A DNA stretch of 64,000 nt from Verpa conica. Taxonomy: Eukaryota > Ascomycota > Pezizomycetes > Pezizales > Morchellaceae. The stretch covers positions 1,860,001-1,924,000 of the forward strand of contig JAUFSD010000006.1 of NCBI GenBank assembly GCA_033030425.1. The letters are read 5' to 3'. The notes under the pieces are model-generated. The model searched no databases, was not told the origin of the DNA, and saw only the letters and a program-made list of their open reading frames with translations. How positions within the stretch are numbered: position 1 is the stretch's first letter; each line of letters begins with the position of its first letter. The position numbers and the translations under genes were made by a program. This document shows positions 1 through 13,388 of this stretch, one piece after another.

Positions 1-3000
1 ACTGTGCTTAATGCTGGTTATACGAGGCATTACCCAGATATCTTTATTGCATTATCACGTCCTCTTCATGGGGAGACCTTTACTGGGAAGTTGGGTGGCG
101 CTTGATTTACGGTTATCACCCTGGTACGGATAATCGCGCCTATTTCTTTCCAACAGCAAACAATCATTATTCCTAGATAATAGATGGCAAGTCAACCGTA
201 TTTTCTCACTAGTAGTGATCTCTGTCCATATTCTGGGGTTTCGCCCTTAAGAATTCTTTGTACTCTGATTTTAGTGTAAGAGTCAAGGCCTATTCTCTCA
301 TTCCTTCCAGCACCCCCACTCTTCTGGGGAAGGGAAAATCGATTAGACCGTGTGGAAGTCTTATATGAACAACAGTTTTAACTTCAAGGATATAGATCCC
401 CACACCGGCCAGTACTGTTATAGCAATGTCTCTTGTGTATGTGTAAAGTATATTGCGCATTTTATCTTTACAGTCTCTATAACCGATAAGATGGTGGATG
501 CTGTATTGATTGTGTATTTGAGAGCACTTTTAACCTTTCGTTTGTAGAATTTGAGCTGTCGGGTTTTTCTGGAGAATAGGTGTATAAAGAATGTATACTC
601 AGCATAGACAGATATGTAGCGGAAGCAGCTTGGTAGTATCGGTCTAGATGACTAGTATTCCTGTAGGACTTGTAGTAGGAGGTCAAGCTTGGACTTCAGC
701 GAGAAATATTATCTGGCTCCCCAAAAACAATGTGCTAGACACGGTGCTGAGATTTTATCTGCTTTAGTCATTGTAGTGGCAGGGAAAAGAAATAGACGGT
801 CTCAGATATAGGTATATTCTCAGGGCGGGGGTCTCTACTAGTAGATTTCCTTATATGGCTTGATTGATAGTGAGGCCGTTTATACCATAGAACTATGAGC
901 TCTAAACCCAGGTAACAGTGATTTAGCATGGCAATAGATGCTGGGTTGTGGGAGATGGTAGTTATCTATTCCTATCATTATTAGTAGTAATGATAGAGTA
1001 CTGTTCCCTTCTACCTATATGCACAACCTGTAACACCTAATACATGGGCTGTTCCAGTCTAATATTAGACTGTCCGGCCAAAGGCTCTTTATTTCAGTTT
1101 GGTCTGGTATATCTCAATTTTTGACCGGGGCTGAAAAAAGTAACCTCTGCCTAGGGATTTTTTGTTGAGTGGCCTATAGAGTTTTGTAGGATTTTTGTGT
1201 AGGAGAAACTCTCTATAAAGTTATTGTTTATTAGAAAATTCTTATGAGTTAGCTGTCTAGGGAAGTCTTACTAGGTTGTAATTGCTATGATCTCTCTGGT
1301 TTGGCTAGAAGACCTATAGCAATATTTCCTAAGTTTTCCGTAGTTTTTGTCTTAAGTATACTTAGCCATACTCCGATAGACAACCTCACTTGTACTGTAG
1401 TTGATGTGAGATTATAGAGAGAGAATATACATATAGATATTAAAGAAGGATGAAGGCCCTATTTTCGATGGTGGGAATGATGGGGTGGAGAATTGAGGGA
1501 TGAAGGAGTGGGGGGATGGAGGAGCGATGATTGCCGTCATTTATAGCTGGGGCAAAGATAGGGTAACTATCAATGCCGTGTTTTTGTGTCTTTGGGTTAG
1601 AATTTGAGGAGAAGGGGGCTGTAGAAACCATCTGACAGTATTCTCCAAGATTTTTCTCTTTGTGCTATTTGGTTGGGGTTTGTTCTTGGTTTTTTTTCTT
1701 GCTGTCTCTCAACTGCTTAGTGGAATTTTCTTTATAAGATATTTTAGATACTAGGTAGTGGTTTTTTTTGAGGGGGGGACCAATATTAGGTGGGTTATAC
1801 GGTAAATAGGATGCTAAGAGGGTCTGGATTCTTGCCTACCATCTAGCTATCAACTTCTGCCAACAAATCCTAGCTTACTCGCAATATATCTTTGAAATGG
1901 GCTCGGGAAGCCCCCACTTGTGAGAATCACTCATATCCCCTATTCTCGATGAGAATTCCCTAAAAGAGGCAGCCACAACAATTATTATTTCCTCATCGGT
2001 CTGACTAGCACCCCAGTAGTCGGTGAATCCTATATTTTTGACAGGAATGTGAGTAGAAATCTAATACGCATACCAGATAGAGGTGACTTTTTTATACTTA
2101 GGTTTTTGTGGGGTACTTACGGTAGGTTATTACAAGGGCCACAAGAGAGTGGTAGAGGACAGGAGGTGCTTTGTTGCTTTGAGGAGAGAAGATGAGGGCT
2201 GACTATGTGACCATAAGCGAGATGTGAGGAGTGATCTAATCTTCCTGCTCCACCCAAGCACTGCTTACAGTTTCATCATCACCCAAACTCTCACTGCCTG
2301 GAATCAACAATTATCCATACTCAATCTCCCTGCAGTATCATAACCATCTCTGTTTCCCTGCTCCGTAACCTATCTAGTGGAATTCTCTCAACCAATTGGC
2401 TACTACTCCCTTGGTAACGCCAGCTTTGGAAGAGAAAACACTCTTCACCACGAAAATTTCCGATACATTTATAGCGTGGGAGTGGTGGGGATACTAGGGG
2501 AGAAGCTGATGCATACGTTGCCTGTTAGCTGGAACTAAGAACTGGAGATCTGATGGAACAGGTAGTTGTCAAGTACTTGAACTTGGCCGTAGGATTTAAG
2601 CGGGAAGTGAGTGGGAAACATGTGGGAAGTGGCAAGACTTCATTGGTATTATTAGTATCCACGTCACTCGGAATTATGGCAACATATGTCTTTACCGAAC
2701 ACTATCCTGAGGCCATACAGAAGCCACGAGTTATATGAATCTTCAATGCTACTAAAGAGGCGGTAAACGCTATACTAATTTCTCACCCTCACAACTCTGG
2801 ATATAGTGTTGTGGTCTATGGATTAACGGCGGTTTTTGTAATTGGGACGATAATTTGAAAATCATATCTAGTCACAAATGAAACACTACTGTATACACCG
2901 ATCATATCGTTGTGTGATCTATTTAATGAAATAGGCACTATATTTGGAATACTATAAAAAGGATTTACGAAGAACGGCGACTATGCAGAGCTATCCCCTG

Positions 3001-4221
3001 GCACGAAGATGGGGGATTAAAATAAAGGAGGTGGATTCTCCTGGGCAAGGTTCCATGACTTGGAATACGAGGCTTATAATTTCCTGGAGAGCATATCATG
3101 CCCCGAGAGTATCTACGCCTTATATTGATTTGCGCTTCTGGGAGTATCACAACTTGAAGGTATGGTAGTCTGGTATTGGTATTGAGGTTTATTACTGCTA
3201 TCTAGATGTTGGCTTCGGTCAGTACGGTCCAAGAAGTTGCCTGTCCCGGGCCAAATCCGATCACAAATTATTATGGTGTAGACCAGCATGGGCCGTCTAA
3301 AAGGGTTCTCCCTCAAATACATATTCCCACCCTAACATCTGTTTTTTGAAATTTGTCACCAGACGCGGCCTCTTTAAACGCAGTCAGAGATTTCCCAGAT
3401 ATTTTAATATCTAGATCCTCAGTATTATTCAATGACCCATATAGGATTGCGATTCTACCAACTAATATAAAACTGGCCCCAAAACCGGCCCCCACCGTTT
3501 ATTTACAGCCCTGGCTGTCTCTATAAGGGCTCGGGGCTGGGGAGAGGAGTTAGCATGGATAAACATGTTCGTGATGTGACAGTAATTTTTTAATAGGGAT
3601 ATCAGGTCTGACAGGGCTGGGCCGGCAAAATTAAACCTCTGTATATATCTAGAAATCCATTTACAATAGTAGAAAAGACTAAGAGGAAATGAAACGGAGA
3701 ATGGAGACTCTAGATATGTGAGAAACAGCAAGGAATAGGAACCTCGAAGTGAAAAGAACGAGACCTCCGGTGGGTAGGACACAGCAAAGAGCGGATTTTT
3801 CTCGGCAGCAAGGAATGAGTCTCCAGTCAGGTGTGAGGATAGCAAATACCGTGGTATTTGGCTCTACATAGGGGTTGATACAGGTTCACAGGGGGGAGGA
3901 AGGAAAGGAATCCTGCCGGGTTTGGGGGTCAAATTCTGCTTGTGTTTAAGAACTGTAGCTATCTTTTGTTGGACTCTTTATCCTTTATTCAATCTCGATT
4001 CCGCCGAAAAAACTCCCTCTGCGAATTTATCTGTTTATTAATAAATTATATTGGCTATTCAATTGATATATCTCCTAACAATATATAACTGTTAAATATG
4101 GCTACTTATCAAGTAACATGGAAAGTGAGTCGAGGGTGTACAACAGGTAATCCCCTTTTTAGTATTTTTCGCGCATATGGCTTATTCTGGATCAAAGAAC
4201 ATGTATGCTGCCTATAGAATA

Positions 4222-4237
4222 CGAGTGAGATTTCATG
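4222..4237 (+). repeat. dispersed 16-bp word CGAGTGA-N5-YATG, copy 1
   Basis: Reads CGAGTGA-GATTT-CATG on the plus strand. It is 607 bp beyond the stop of the PEBP-cupredoxin gene and faces copy 2 in inverted orientation 177 bp away. The word is defined by seven fixed bases, five free bases, a pyrimidine and ATG. Confidence 0.75.
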
Positions 4238-4414
4238 ATGCGGTTTCTAAGGACCCTGAGGTTGAGGTGGGGGGGGCGGGGAAATTCATTAGGAGAGTAT
4301 ATACTATGACACAAGACCTAATACCTCTTCCAGTATAACGAAATAAACTATTTAAAATGTTTCTCTAGTTCTAGTTTTTGTACTCTTAAGTGTGTTGGTT
4401 CTACGCATGTAATT

Positions 4415-4430
4415 CATGAATTGTCACTCG
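4415..4430 (-). repeat. dispersed 16-bp word, copy 2
   Basis: Minus strand reads CGAGTGA-CAATT-CATG. It is 414 bp beyond the stop of the PEBP-cupredoxin gene. Confidence 0.75.
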
Positions 4431-4844
4431 GGTTGGTTTTCTAGCATCGGTAGAAAAAAAGGATCCTCGTAACTCCTATAGTTTCTTCACTCACCGAAAA
4501 CCAAGCACTGATAATCAAAGATAAATGAGCAGAACTTAATCATATAACTGACTCCCCTCGAGGGTATCATTAGCTTTATTTAAATCCTCCATAACAGAAC
4601 CTCTTTTATCTCCCCAATAACAGTCTCTTAAGAGCACAACACAAACTAGTAAGTAGAAAAGAAAAAAAATAACTAAACAAAAAAAAAAAGTCGGCAAAAG
4701 AAAGAAGAAAAAAAAAAAAGAATAAACAATTCTACATGTGATCCTCCAGGCATAGTTTACATAACTCCCACTAGGACTAAACGTTCATTAATCGCTTGCT
4801 TCGTATAAGACGCTAGCATAGAATCCACTTTGACCCGCAAAACT

Positions 4845-6247
4845 CTACAAGAAGAGCACAAGCATACCCGCAACACCAGCCAACACCCAGCTGACGGTAA
4901 CACCACCGGGAGCCGCACCCTCAAATACCGGAATACCAGTAGCACCGGGAGCAGTAGCATTTCCAGTAGCAGTAGGGATCCCGCCAGTTCCGGTAGGGAC
5001 CAAAGTAGTAGGAGCAGGAGGAGGAGCAGCGGCACCGCCAGTAGCTTTAGCAACGAACTCAGGGAACCTAGTACCTGGGTTAACAGCAAAGACCATACCG
5101 GCCTGGCAATGGTTGCCTTGGGCACAGAAGAACCATTTTGGCTTATCGTCGGAGACAACAAAGTCGAAGATCTCTTTGCCGGGGGTGCCCTCGGCGTTTG
5201 TGCGGAAACCAGACTTGACACCGGCGGGGTTGAAGACGCAGGGAGTGTCGAAGGTGGATTGAGTGACGGTGTGGTTCCTCTGGAGGAAGTCGAATTTGAT
5301 GACGTCTCCGACGGCGGCGACGACTGAGGACGGTTGGTAGGTGAGGAGGAGATCGCCTGGGCCACCGACTTTGACGAGATGGGTTGCGCCGGCGGCGGGG
5401 GCAGTGGCGACTACAGAAGAAGTAGCAGAGTCGGAGACAACGAGGGAGACGGTTGTGGGGGAGGGTGGTGCTGCGGTGTCTGTGGTGATGCCGGCAGCGG
5501 GGGCGGTGGTCCATATGATAGTCGTGGTGCAGGACGGGGTGATGGTCACGTATTGCACGGTAGTGGAGACAGTAGCAGTAGGGTCTACAGGGGCAGCAAC
5601 ACTGGTAGAAGCTATAGGAGCAGCACCACCGCCTGGAAGAGCAACGAAGTGAACACCAGCAACAGCAGGCTTAAGACCGTTCTCAATCCTCCAAGCACTA
5701 ACATTGAACTCCCTGCTGCCACCCATGGGAAGTAGCTTATTGGTGAATGAGTCAGGCTGGACATACAACAGGAAGACGTATCTATGTGGTCCAGTGCCCA
5801 CAGATGCAGAAGGTCCAGCATATTCCATGGCGGGAGAAGCGGCGACTGAGGAAAGCTGGGTGAACTCCTTGACTGAGAAATCTGTCTTCATGTAGTGGAG
5901 GACCTGTGTGGACGTATCATCATTCTTCTCTGGGCTGTCGGGGTCAATCATGAGTACGATGTACTTTGTCGATTTGCTGATCGCCGAGGAGTCGCCAAGG
6001 GCAAACTTAGGAACTATGCTGGTTTCTATTTTGTGTTAGTATATTTGAGTGAGTGATAGTGAGTGAAGGACTAACCATCTGCAGTGAGTGTCTCTCCATC
6101 TTTGACTTCACCAGGGCCGTCAAAGGTAGCAACAAGTTCAATAGTAGTCGGATCGAAGCCCTTTGTGAAGGCACTTGGAATTTGGGCAAGAGCCTTTGAG
6201 GATAGGAGGAGGAGGGAAACTAGGGAGAGTGATTTGCCGAACATCAT
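4845..6247 (-). CDS. secreted PEBP-cupredoxin fusion, probably GPI-anchored
   Basis: Two exons, 6076-6247 and 4845-6025, give 450 aa; the 50-nt intron is GT..AG and in phase. Residues 1-21 are a signal peptide ending ALA. Residues about 25-185 are a PEBP (phosphatidylethanolamine-binding/RKIP) fold, seen from DPDSPE (85-90), LHY (100-102) and GPHRYVFLLY (136-145). A Thr/Ala/Pro-rich linker follows. Residues about 272-375 are a cupredoxin with a full set of type 1 copper ligands in the order H309, C358, H363, M368. The end is Ala/Gly/Thr-rich with a hydrophobic tail, as in GPI-anchored wall proteins. Cupredoxins with such tails are known as fungal extracellular serine-rich proteins; the PEBP half is unexpected. 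The first exon was found by phase and the signal peptide; MM at the start leaves the exact Met open. The substrate is unknown; wall or membrane-surface redox or lipid binding is inference. Confidence 0.85.
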
Positions 6248-9200
6248 TTGTTACTTATTTTTTTTTGCTGTGTTGCAAGGGAGTTGTAATATAGGAAGGT
6301 GACTGAAGCCCTGCTTCGAAATAACAATATCAAAAAAGATAGTAGATCCTCAAGATCGTAGCGAGTGAATATATGAGAATAAACAGAAGAGAAAAAAAGA
6401 AAACGAAATGCAAATGCAGAGAAAAGAAGAGTTCAGTTGGATAGTGAAGAAAGAAAAGAGTAGCCGGAGTGGAAATCACCCCCTCTCTATATACACTCAA
6501 ACGCCCAGAATAATTGGGGTAGAGGTTTACTGGCTCCCCCACTCCCAAGAGCACCTTGAAACTCCTAAGCCACCCGCTTTGGGCAGCACGCAAAGCGGTT
6601 ACCCAGTTGCAAGTCTGCGTGACAAACATCGTCTTCCTCGTGTCTGTGATGCCACCTGCCGTATGGAATGTCTCGCGGAATAGCAACAAGCACCAGCCTA
6701 TAGAGTCGTTGGGCACCTCTATCAATAGCGCCGTCGTCGACTATACCCTGGCACCAGCGAATCCAAACTCCCTTAGTTTGAGCCTCCGGCGCTTATGCCC
6801 GTTGAGGTCTGGCGATTACTCTTTGCAGGAGCTACATGCCTGGCCAAGCTCTCGGTTATGCAGCATGAGTTTTAGAGTTGGCGATTTGACACACGAGTGG
6901 TTGGTAATCCTTGGATAAAAAAGATCTTGATGCCTAAATAGGAAGATATGACTAGGTATGTAGCGGGCGGGTGTGTATATACATAAATATTCTAGATTTG
7001 AAATATTTCCATGCAGTGGCAGTGTATAAGGGAAGAAGAAAATCCCCAAGCGGTTCTGCGTCAGCCATGATTGCGCATCCTCAGTATCAGAAATCTAGAT
7101 GGCTGACAGGATTCGTATACCTACCTACCGTGGAAACGTCGTCATTCTCGCCCCTCCCCCTCCGGGAATAGCTTTCTCTCTTGCCCTTACAGCTATTACA
7201 AGTATGCTTAAAGGAACGACACCTGCGGCGGCTGTCTGTGGCTCATTCTTTAAAAGCGCTTAGCACCAAACTCCCGGATTAAGGTCTCAGGGTATTTTTA
7301 CCACCCAGGCATATGTACGGACAACCACGTGCTGGGATGGGTAGATTGATTCAGGCTCATCGGAGCGTTTCGTTGATGCACGCCTTCCAGCGGGGATCGG
7401 CGGGGGGGGGGAGAGAAATTTTTTCTTCTCAGTCTCATGGCATCACGAATTACGGTTGGTTTTCAGGATAGAGGGACATGTGCTCCAGGGGTCGATTCGT
7501 TCAGTCAGAATCTTGATTACCTCTAGGTTGCGCGCCTGCGCGCCTGTGCGCCATAAGGCTGCTCTATAGGCTGGCAAAAGTACCCTAATTCTGGCCTACT
7601 GGCCATGCGAAAATCTCTTCAAGCTGAAGCGTCTATTCTTGTCGGCCAGATCTTGAGATCTAACTTTAAGATGGCTACTTTGGATGAGATCTGAAAATAA
7701 GAGTGTTTCGGGGCTAGAATAGGTTAGTATTAGGGATTAATTGTCATGAGCTTAACCACGGTACCAAAAGTGTTGTTGTTTAAGGTCTTCCCAGTAATGC
7801 CGCCTCAGAAGCTTGGCCCCAACATTCGGATCATGTCCCCCCTACTAATGATGATGAATTTGCGTAATGATAGTCGCCCCCCCCTTTCTAGTGCAGCGGG
7901 ATATACCTCCTATCGCTCACGCTTTGACAATCTCTCCTTCCTCATCACGGCCGTGTTCACTTGTGCAGCCAAGCGAATGGAAACACTTGGTTTCGATTCT
8001 CGAAACGGCCCCGTGTCTGGGGTTACTAAGACCAGCATGTATGTTCCACCTGCTAGGGTTAACCGTTTCTTGGCAGGGGCAAGTATTACACGATGTGTAG
8101 GGCAGAACAATAACGAGGGTTGATGGTGGCTACCTGGTTAAATAGATGGCAGTCATGATGGTGCGGATTTGTGTTTCCCATATCTTTTGGCCTTGGGGAG
8201 GTGTTTATGTTTTGTAACGGTCACGTGTTATTTTTACTTGTGTCTGAGTAATGCTAGCTAGACGGGGATTTTATAAACTTCTATCGTCGCTCTGGTCGCT
8301 GTCTGATGTTTCAGATATGATCGGAGGAAGGTAAAATGTCTTGCTTGACGGACAACTACTCACTTTTTTATTAAACATAGCGGGACATTCGGGTTTTAGA
8401 TAGTGCAGACCCGCCCGAGTACAATATAGCTCGGTAGCTACCTGAATTACTATATCAACAAAAGAACTTGAACAAGGCGAATCAACCGCTTCAAAAAGTT
8501 ATACTAGAAATCATTTTATTCAGGGCGCGGTCATTCAAAAGCGATCCATACCTAGATGAAACGATTACAACGACTATCACTATGCCCCCTTATAACCACG
8601 TAGCAGTTCAGAGTATATATACCTAGATCAAACGGCAATCTTTGAGGAATATTGTTTTTTCCCCTCTGCCGTGTTTTTCTAACATGGTTATAATTCGCTA
8701 CTTTCAGTGGATATCTCCTTGATTTAACTCCGAGGCCAGCTGTCATCTATGTGCTTTTTGCTCGCTATGTGAGCCCTGTTGGGCTTTGAGGGGTAGTTAG
8801 TATATTTTTGGTGAGCTATAGCAGTGCGTATTATCAGCGCGTGGAGTAATATTCTTATTAGGCTCAAGTCAAAGGATAATTTCCTCCCCATTTCTCCGGC
8901 GCATGGAATTCGAGTGATATTTGGTGTCTAGAATACATTAAAAAGATCTGCAAATATTGTAAAATTTAGCCGTTATATTAAAGCTTAACTATGAATTTAT
9001 TATATTTGGAGTGAGTCAAGCATCGGCCATTGTTGGGGTGTAGATACTTGTTTTTGGCCCAGCTACTTATTAATAATCTAGGTTATAACCTAAATATAGA
9101 AGAGCTTCGGCGTACTTTAGTGCGCTAACTGGTGGGACTCCTACTGTAATAATACATATAATGTGATAAAGTTATTTCATAAGCTGGTACTAAAGTAAAG

Positions 9201-9850
9201 TAAACTTTCGAAATAATTCCTTGTAGAGTGGTGGGTGACTAGACTACCAGAGCGACCTAAAACGTCTCAGAGGAATACTTTAACTAGAAAACACTGGTTT
9301 GTGGATGTGTCTAAGGCTTCTATATTCCTAATCAACGGGATTCTATGCTTAATTAGCTAGTGATCACCCACACCTAAAAACAATAGATTTCGAAAAGTTT
9401 ATTTCACTAATCAGACTGTATCGTAATTTAAGCTATTAGACTCATCATCTATGTAGGACAAGCCAAGACTTATTAATTACCCACACAAATGAAATGCTGG
9501 GCGTTCGGCTCGATAGGTCATTGTAAGAACCCCTTTATCTTATTAATACAACAGGTCCATATTTTTTTTGAAGGCTCTTTTATTCTGTGTATTGAGGTAG
9601 AAATAGTCGTAGTTGCTCGAGCGCTTACTTTGAGTCTGTCTTGGGTGACGCAAAGGAGATGCACAAACATATTCGCATCCATAGTCACTTGAGTTATGTG
9701 GTCAATACTACTAAAGAACCGGACAAGACAGAGTAAAGTAAGATGAAGTCTCCCAGTGACCTTTAATTATACACAAAAAAAAAAAAAAAATACGATTATC
9801 AATACAAGAAAATTATCCACCCCCCCCAAGACTTTTTTTTTTAAGAACGT
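6248..9850. other. intergenic, promoter side of the PEBP-cupredoxin gene
   Basis: No gene recognised. TATATA at about 6497-6502, some 250 bp before the PEBP-cupredoxin start, could be its TATA box. A short alternating GC stretch lies near 7530-7550. A two-mismatch copy of the dispersed word (CGAGTGA-TATTT-GGTG) is at 8911-8926. Frames such as 7746-8123 have no recognisable motif. Confidence 0.5.
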
Positions 9851-11025
9851 TTACTGGGGAACAGGCCACCCAGTGCTCCAGCTGAGCAAGTTCCATCCGA
9901 AACGTTTCTGCCCATCACCGTATCCAATGGTGGTATCAACTAAGGAAATCAGTTAGCTTATAATCGTAGTTACCAAGAGAAGGATTATCAATGCTTACCA
10001 TAGTGATAGTAAAGGACTGCGCCTCCCTGGGTAGTATCAGGGTAGACACCCTGTCCACCAGGACCATAGACAGTACCGTGGCTTGCAAGAACGGTAGTGC
10101 CTCCGCCGGCAGTGCAAGATTTACCAGTAGCATCGACGTAAGGTCCACTCACTGACGAAGAGCGACAGACATTAATACGGTATTCATTTCCCTGTGTGGG
10201 TCTGCTCGTATCGAAACCTGTATAAAAGCCGGAATTGTAAGTTAAGTGGATCTCTTCCCCCCACCATAAACGCTGCGTTTATAACGATAAGAACTTACCA
10301 CAGCAGGTTCCGGACGAGAAGAAAAGGTAGTAGTATGGTGAGCGGTAGTATGTGAATGCTCCCTCAATGGCGTGGGCACCGGAGTTGTTGTAGGCGACCT
10401 GGTAGCTGGAGGATCCGGCTGTCTTGACTGGTGGGTTGGCCATGGCAACTTGGTAGATGTCACCCCAGAAAGAACCAAAGTTCGCATAGTAGGTGCTTCC
10501 GGAGAGGATGATGTTGGAGTCGATAGCATTGTAAGCGGAGCCAGAGGAGGAAGTAATTCCGGTTGAGCCAAGATCAGTCCATGAGCCCACTTCCATGGTG
10601 GTGGAGCGCGCAACACCAATGGCGGATGCCTGGGAGCCAAAGGTTGAGACTGAGTAGTAAAGGTAGTAGTAGTCTCCAATCTTTTGGATATCGGGGGCCT
10701 GCTGAAGTTAGTGAATCGCGTCTAATGTTGTCGAGATAGTGGTTCTTACCCAGAGATCAGTGTTTCCGGCGAGATTAATGCTTGACCCACTGGGCAAGAC
10801 GCTGCCCTGGTTTGTCCATGGTCCGGCCAACGCACTGGAGGTGGCAATTGTGATCTTATTTCCTGTGGAAAATCGAAAGTATTTGCCGTCAGAGGTACGC
10901 CTGATCAAAGCAGGATCGTGGACATTGCAGTCTCCGGAGCAAGCTCCTGGAGTTTGGGCAATAACGGAGGAAACCAGTGAAGAAACACTCAACAGAGCGG
11001 TAGCAAAGAATGTAGAGAACAGCAT
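9851..11025 (-). CDS. secreted GH43 endo-1,5-alpha-L-arabinanase
   Basis: Four exons, 10750-11025, 10299-10698, 9999-10217 and 9851-9939, join in phase to 327 aa, the usual family length; introns are 51, 81 and 59 nt. Residues 1-23 are a signal peptide (ends VIA, then QTPG). The five-bladed propeller of GH43 is indicated by the three catalytic acids in their usual contexts: D37 in NVHDPAL (general base), D152 in NAIDSN (pKa modulator) and E204 in HAIEGAF (general acid). The DLW-APD junction across intron 1 and the C-terminal [12 protein letters not shown] also match arabinanases. It should cut alpha-1,5-arabinan of plant pectin side chains outside the cell. The absence of an extra carbohydrate-binding module fits the short subfamily. 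No neighbouring pectinase gene is visible. Confidence 0.92.
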
Positions 11026-11111
11026 TGTGGTGGTGATCAACCAAGATTTTCTTAAAAGAAGCGCTGTATGAATGTGGAGAATCGGAAAAAAAGTTGCTGG
11101 GAAACAGCTTG

Positions 11112-11119
11112 AATTTATA
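11112..11119 (-). promoter_or_regulatory. TATA box candidate of the arabinanase
   Basis: TATAAATT on the minus strand, 87 nt before the start codon, followed by a CT-rich leader. The position is plausible for a fungal TATA element; there is no transcript evidence. Confidence 0.4.
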
Positions 11120-11369
11120 TCACAGAGAGAGAGGGTACACAAGTACTACAAAAGTGGTGCACGGATATATACTATAAGGTGAAAACAACTTGAAACGGAC
11201 TTTTTCCCACCACTGCAGTCCGTAAGTCAGCTAGTAGTCTGAAAATAAAACTAATTATTCAGTACTAGTAGTACAGATGCATACCCCGAGGGACTTGATT
11301 CCAGCTAGATTATCGTTAGCTACCATGTCCAGGCAAGTCAACTAGAATTTAGCCAGAACCCGGAGCTTA

Positions 11370-11589
11370 CCGGGGTTCCCCACAACACGTACGTACGTCA
11401 AGGCACAGTTTTTTTTGTTTTTCCTTCTTTTCGGAGTATTCTGTACCCCAGAATGTGGGGTCATGGACTACTGGTTCATCACCTTCTCTTAACGAATTCT
11501 ACCGGTTCCAACACGCTTAGGTTAATGAGATTCCGGCCGCGCCGTCCCAGCTCACAATAAAGTGGAGTTCAATCCTCATCTAGCCCCGG
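11370..11589. promoter_or_regulatory. cluster of CreA-type SYGGRG sites
   Basis: Five matches to the CreA/CRE1 carbon-repressor word in 220 bp: 11370-11375, 11378-11383, 11446-11451, 11455-11460 and 11584-11589. They lie 345-565 bp upstream of the arabinanase start. About one match would be expected by chance in this length. Glucose repression of an arabinanase would be normal in ascomycetes. Confidence 0.35.
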
Positions 11590-13388
11590 CCTCGGGCGTC
11601 GGGACCACACAATCCGCAGGTTATGAGAATCTCGCCCAGTGTCAGATAGAGTAACGCTTTCTGTGACCCTAGCCCATTTCCAGCGGGAAACAGCCCAACT
11701 CGGCCTCAAAGATGTTGCCGTGGTCCGAACGTGGGTAGTGCTGGGGTTGATTGTTAGGGAATACCCCTGTGGCGCGGTGGTACCTTGCTCTGTAGTACTC
11801 TACCGCAGCGCTGGCCGAGCCAAGTAAAAGGCTACTACTCTACAGGTGTAACCAAGCCCTTGGGGGACAGCTGCTTTTGGAATCCTTAAGTGCTTAATAA
11901 GAGCCATGTTATGGGCCCTGGTTCTTCCGTACTTCAATTCGCCGGTCGGGCTGTTTCACCCGAAAGAAGCGGAAGAGAAGGCGATGATGCCGGGCGATCT
12001 TGTTTAATTGTTATGATGCTTACTGTATGGAAATATAAACAGTACAGACGACTCTCAGTCACATCAGCACTAGGACTTCTCTTGCAATCAGCTTAAAAGC
12101 CACTTTACGTAACCAGTGGCTACAAGTAGTTAATCCGTGGGGCTCTTGGAGGGCCCACTTAAAGCTCTCGGCCAGGCGGAGTGTGGGGAATCTCTTCGGA
12201 GTTCCCCACAAATAGTGGTCATCGGTGGTCACTCGGGCAGCACCCCGCAATTGAGCCGAAGGTTAAATACACGTGAGACTATTATCTATTCCTTTTTCAA
12301 AAGATATCTTACTCCACCCCGCGATTCACTCATGATCTCTCGCTTACAGGGTCTGGAGTGGCACTGGACTAGACTTAAGCATCGCTTTTCTGGAGCTATC
12401 ACAGGGGTTCACATTCTTCAGCCGCGAGAGCCTGAGGATAGGATACACAGGACGTACCAACTCACGAAATCTAGAGACCCACAGTTCCGGGTCATTTAGC
12501 TGTCTCCACTACATACTGTGACTGCCATTGTCCGGATGAGCTTTAGCCGGTGGGCCCCCACTATCAAGGCCCGTATCGTGAATTCTTCAGGTAGCTGTAT
12601 TACTATACGCGGTTTCTGTTGAGCACGTATTCTCCCCCCCTAGACAACTTGGGGCCTGTGGTATTATTATCAGGGTTTCAAATTAACAGGGTCAAAATCC
12701 GATGATGCCGCGATTAATCATATAATGAAGACGCTATTTATACCGAGTTATCTATGGTGAGACCACTCTAAGAATTCCTGCCTGGCTTTGGGGGTTTCTT
12801 AATTGTAAACAGAGTGGGCAGTGTTTAATATCTTTGAGTTCCTGTGTTATATTACACCGTCAGGGCTGAAGGGATAATGCTTAAGTAAGGGTATATAGAA
12901 TACCAGGTTTAAGAACTATAGATGGTCAGGCCATGGCCATCAAATCTTTATTTCCTAGCCCTGCTGTACTTTAAATGCGCGATATTTCTTCTACAGCCCT
13001 TGATTTGATTAATTGGTGCTTGTAAAGATCAAAGTAGGCACCAGGCATAATCCCCGTATGAGGATTTGCAACCGGTGGCAAAGTCGTATTCGAGCATGGA
13101 ATTCTGGGTTTCGGGATTAACTGGCGAGACCCGTTTTTGCGCCAAGGGATTAAAAAGAAAGTGTGGATAGAAGATCTTACCTGAGAAAAGTTTAGCAACA
13201 GTGATTTTCGCTATTTCTTATTTCAACCTCTTAGCGGTATGCTTCTCAAACACAGGTTCTTATCTCTTAGGTGGAAAGAGCTCAGTATGTAATGATAGAG
13301 TTTCACTCGTTAGATACAACTGAATGATTGGGTATGGCTCCCTAGTAGGGTATACTCTCTCGTGTAACGACTGAAGTATAGTTATAAA

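Larger units (their letters stand above)
1..4844. other. intergenic, no gene recognised
   Basis: AT-rich DNA in which I find no supported gene. All open frames are short and lack recognisable domains. It holds two copies of the 16-bp dispersed word (4222-4237 and 4415-4430). An A-rich stretch at about 4655-4725 lies just beyond the stop of the leftmost gene and is probably its 3' UTR or terminator region. Confidence 0.6.

Noticed and set aside
2553..2738. GSGKTSL word suggesting a P-loop
   Set aside because: The glycine spacing of Walker A is not met and no other ATPase motif follows.
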